This document shows positions 62,829-64,000 of a DNA stretch of 64,000 nt, in pieces (the stretch's first letter is position 1; each line of letters opens with the position of its first letter). The notes beneath the pieces were generated by a model. The model had not been told where the DNA came from. It searched no databases and saw only the letters and a program-made list of their open reading frames with translations. The position numbers were made by a program, and so were the translations under genes. Origin of the DNA: Brevibacterium sp. S22 (GTDB taxonomy: Bacteria > Actinomycetota > Actinomycetes > Actinomycetales > Brevibacteriaceae); NCBI RefSeq assembly GCF_004745485.1, contig NZ_RHFG01000008.1, positions 1-64,000 of the forward strand, read 5' to 3'.

Positions 62829-63848
62829 TTGTCGACTCCTCCACATTCGGGGCCGGAGCGAAATGCCTCATGTTCGGCGAAGCACTCCCGCAGTTTGTCG
62901 GTCCGGACACTCTGGTGGTTCGGCGGCGCGGCGTTCGGAGTCGTCCTCGGGGCCGGCATCACCGGCTTCGCCGCTCTCGCCGAAGCAGCATTGGCCCCGT
63001 GCCTCATCGTGCTGCTCTTCCTCACGTTTCTCGACATCCCGTTCGACACAGGGATGCGCGCGGTTCGCGATCTGCGTTTCCTCGCGGTGGTGGCGGCTTT
63101 GAACTTCCTCGTCGTCCCATTGGTCGTCGCCGGTCTCATTGCGGTCTTCGACATCGCTGATCCTCTGCTGCCGGCGGTGCTCATCGTGCTGCTGTGTCCC
63201 TGCATCGACTATGTCATCGCATTCACACGTGCTGCCGGGGGTGCTGCTGATCTGCTTCTGACGTTGACTCCCGTGCTCATGATCGCACAGCTGCTGTTGC
63301 TGCCGGTGATGCTGTGGGCGATCACCGGTGGCCGGCTGAGCGTTGATCTGCCCGTCCGTCCGCTGGCCGGCGCACTGCTGCTGTTCATCATCGTCCCGTT
63401 CACGGCTGCTGTACTCGTTCAGCGGATCGTCCGGTGGGCACCGAGACTGGTCGGGGCCGTCGATGCGACCACGCGTCTGATGGACCCCGCGATGACCGTG
63501 ACGCTGCTCGTCATCACTGCCGCTGTCATCCCGATGATCGCCGGATTCGCCGGACAGTTGGGAATCGTGGCCATCGTCTTCGCAGTCTTCGCGGTCGGCA
63601 TGACCGCGATCGGATGGTGCGTCACAAGGCTGCTTCATCTTGGGCCACGCCGGTCACGCGCCGTGATTCTGTCAGGAGTGACGCGCAATTCCCTGGTCAT
63701 GCTCCCGATTGTGCGTGCGATCACCGGCGAGGGGATCGGTCCCGCGGGGGTCGTGACACAGACACTCGTCGAACTGCTGGCTATGCTCGTCCTCGTCCGC
63801 TTCCTGCCTCGTCTGGTCCCAGGCACTGCCGTGTCTGAAAACCGCTAG
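62829..63848 (+). CDS. Arsenite efflux-like transporter (BASS/ACR3 superfamily)
   Basis: Membrane protein of 339 residues with about ten hydrophobic segments. [50 protein letters not shown] contains the PC motif of the fourth segment and helices typical of the ACR3/BASS group; [19 protein letters not shown] matches the later block. The start is uncertain: only a TTG at 62829 opens the frame, without a ribosome binding site, and the N-terminal 25 residues look unstructured. The substrate is inferred from ACR3 similarity, not proven. No arsR is in the window. Confidence 0.7.
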   Translation: MSTPPHSGPERNASCSAKHSRSLSVRTLWWFGGAAFGVVLGAGITGFAALAEAALAPCLIVLLFLTFLDIPFDTGMRAVRDLRFLAVVAALNFLVVPLVVAGLIAVFDIADPLLPAVLIVLLCPCIDYVIAFTRAAGGAADLLLTLTPVLMIAQLLLLPVMLWAITGGRLSVDLPVRPLAGALLLFIIVPFTAAVLVQRIVRWAPRLVGAVDATTRLMDPAMTVTLLVITAAVIPMIAGFAGQLGIVAIVFAVFAVGMTAIGWCVTRLLHLGPRRSRAVILSGVTRNSLVMLPIVRAITGEGIGPAGVVTQTLVELLAMLVLVRFLPRLVPGTAVSENR

Positions 63849-63880
63849 TAATTGTTCCGTTCGGGGCAGAGAATGGGACT

Positions 63881-64000
63881 ATGTTCACGTCCGATCAGTG
63901 CTATCAGGCAGTCACGTCCCGTGACCGACGCTTCGATGGGATGTTCTTCACCGCGGTGCGCACCACCGGGATCTTCTGCCGTCCGTCCTGTCCGGCAAAG
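63881..64000 (+). CDS. Ada metal-binding/AlkA-type DNA repair protein (partial, runs off the window)
   Basis: The first 40 residues, [20 protein letters not shown]..., with [19 protein letters not shown], match the Ada N-terminal methylphosphotriester-repair domain. Cys33 and Cys37 are two of the four zinc ligands, Cys33 being the position expected for the methyl acceptor. In actinobacteria this head usually starts a protein fused to an AraC domain and/or an AlkA 3-methyladenine glycosylase; what follows is outside the window. Confidence 0.8.
   Translation, partial: MFTSDQCYQAVTSRDRRFDGMFFTAVRTTGIFCRPSCPAK

Overview
The window comes from a high-GC Gram-positive bacterium of the Actinobacteria. 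It is most likely a member of the Micrococcales close to Brevibacterium. This is inferred from gene content and order, not from a database search: tig-clpP1-clpP2-clpX, ileS-folC-DUF4233-ndk, rne-like gene / rplU-rpmA-obg-proB-proA-nadD-rsfS, a six-gene Mrp antiporter operon, a carnitine-to-betaine operon, frequent GTG starts and a two-ClpP system. Almost all of it looks like stable chromosome.

Left edge (1-2713): the end of an integrated mobile element. A complete tyrosine integrase is followed by two small unknown genes, an inverted-repeat region resembling integrase arm sites, and the 3' part of a tRNA-Gly(TCC) beginning in the anticodon loop. The host tRNA terminator lies just beyond. The rest of the element and the intact tRNA would be to the left of the window.

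2714-11500: a Tat-exported GH15-like hydrolase, then the protein quality-control block: trigger factor, ClpP1 and ClpP2 (with a near-perfect ClgR box in front) and ClpX with its own promoter. An MFS exporter, a repeat-containing gap and an AIM24 protein follow. 11500-22400: valS (minus strand), an acyltransferase, an SDR, then ileS under a translational T-box with a visible AUC specifier, followed by folC, DUF4233 and ndk. 22400-28200: a repeat-rich gap, a VKOR, an RNase E/G whose zinc-link cysteines are absent, and an SPFH protein.

28200-38600: an AGCS symporter, chorismate mutase, and the ribosome/proline/NAD block rplU-rpmA, obg-proB-proA, a 52-residue membrane protein, nadD, a disordered membrane-anchored protein, rsfS and a phosphatase. 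38600-48000: a glycosyltransferase, the Mrp operon with an MrpA-MrpB fusion, AlkB, an FAD reductase and tRNA-Ala(CGC). 48000-54100: accessory-looking genes. These are a DoxX protein, a divergent module made of two HTH proteins and a shortened PEP-synthase/rifampin-phosphotransferase-like kinase with palindromes between them, a phosphatase, and a beta-glucosidase with its sugar transporter.

54100-64000: a YdeI-like protein, and a compact carnitine catabolism operon (XRE-TetR fusion regulator, BKACE enzyme, carnitine dehydrogenase fused to thioesterase). This is divergent from a PLP decarboxylase. Next come the YczR/YczE pair, a YggS-type PLP protein, an arsenite-efflux-like transporter and the start of an Ada/AlkA repair gene cut by the window edge. 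The items most worth following up are the kinase-plus-two-HTH module, the carnitine operon with its double-domain regulator, and the RNase E lacking its zinc link.
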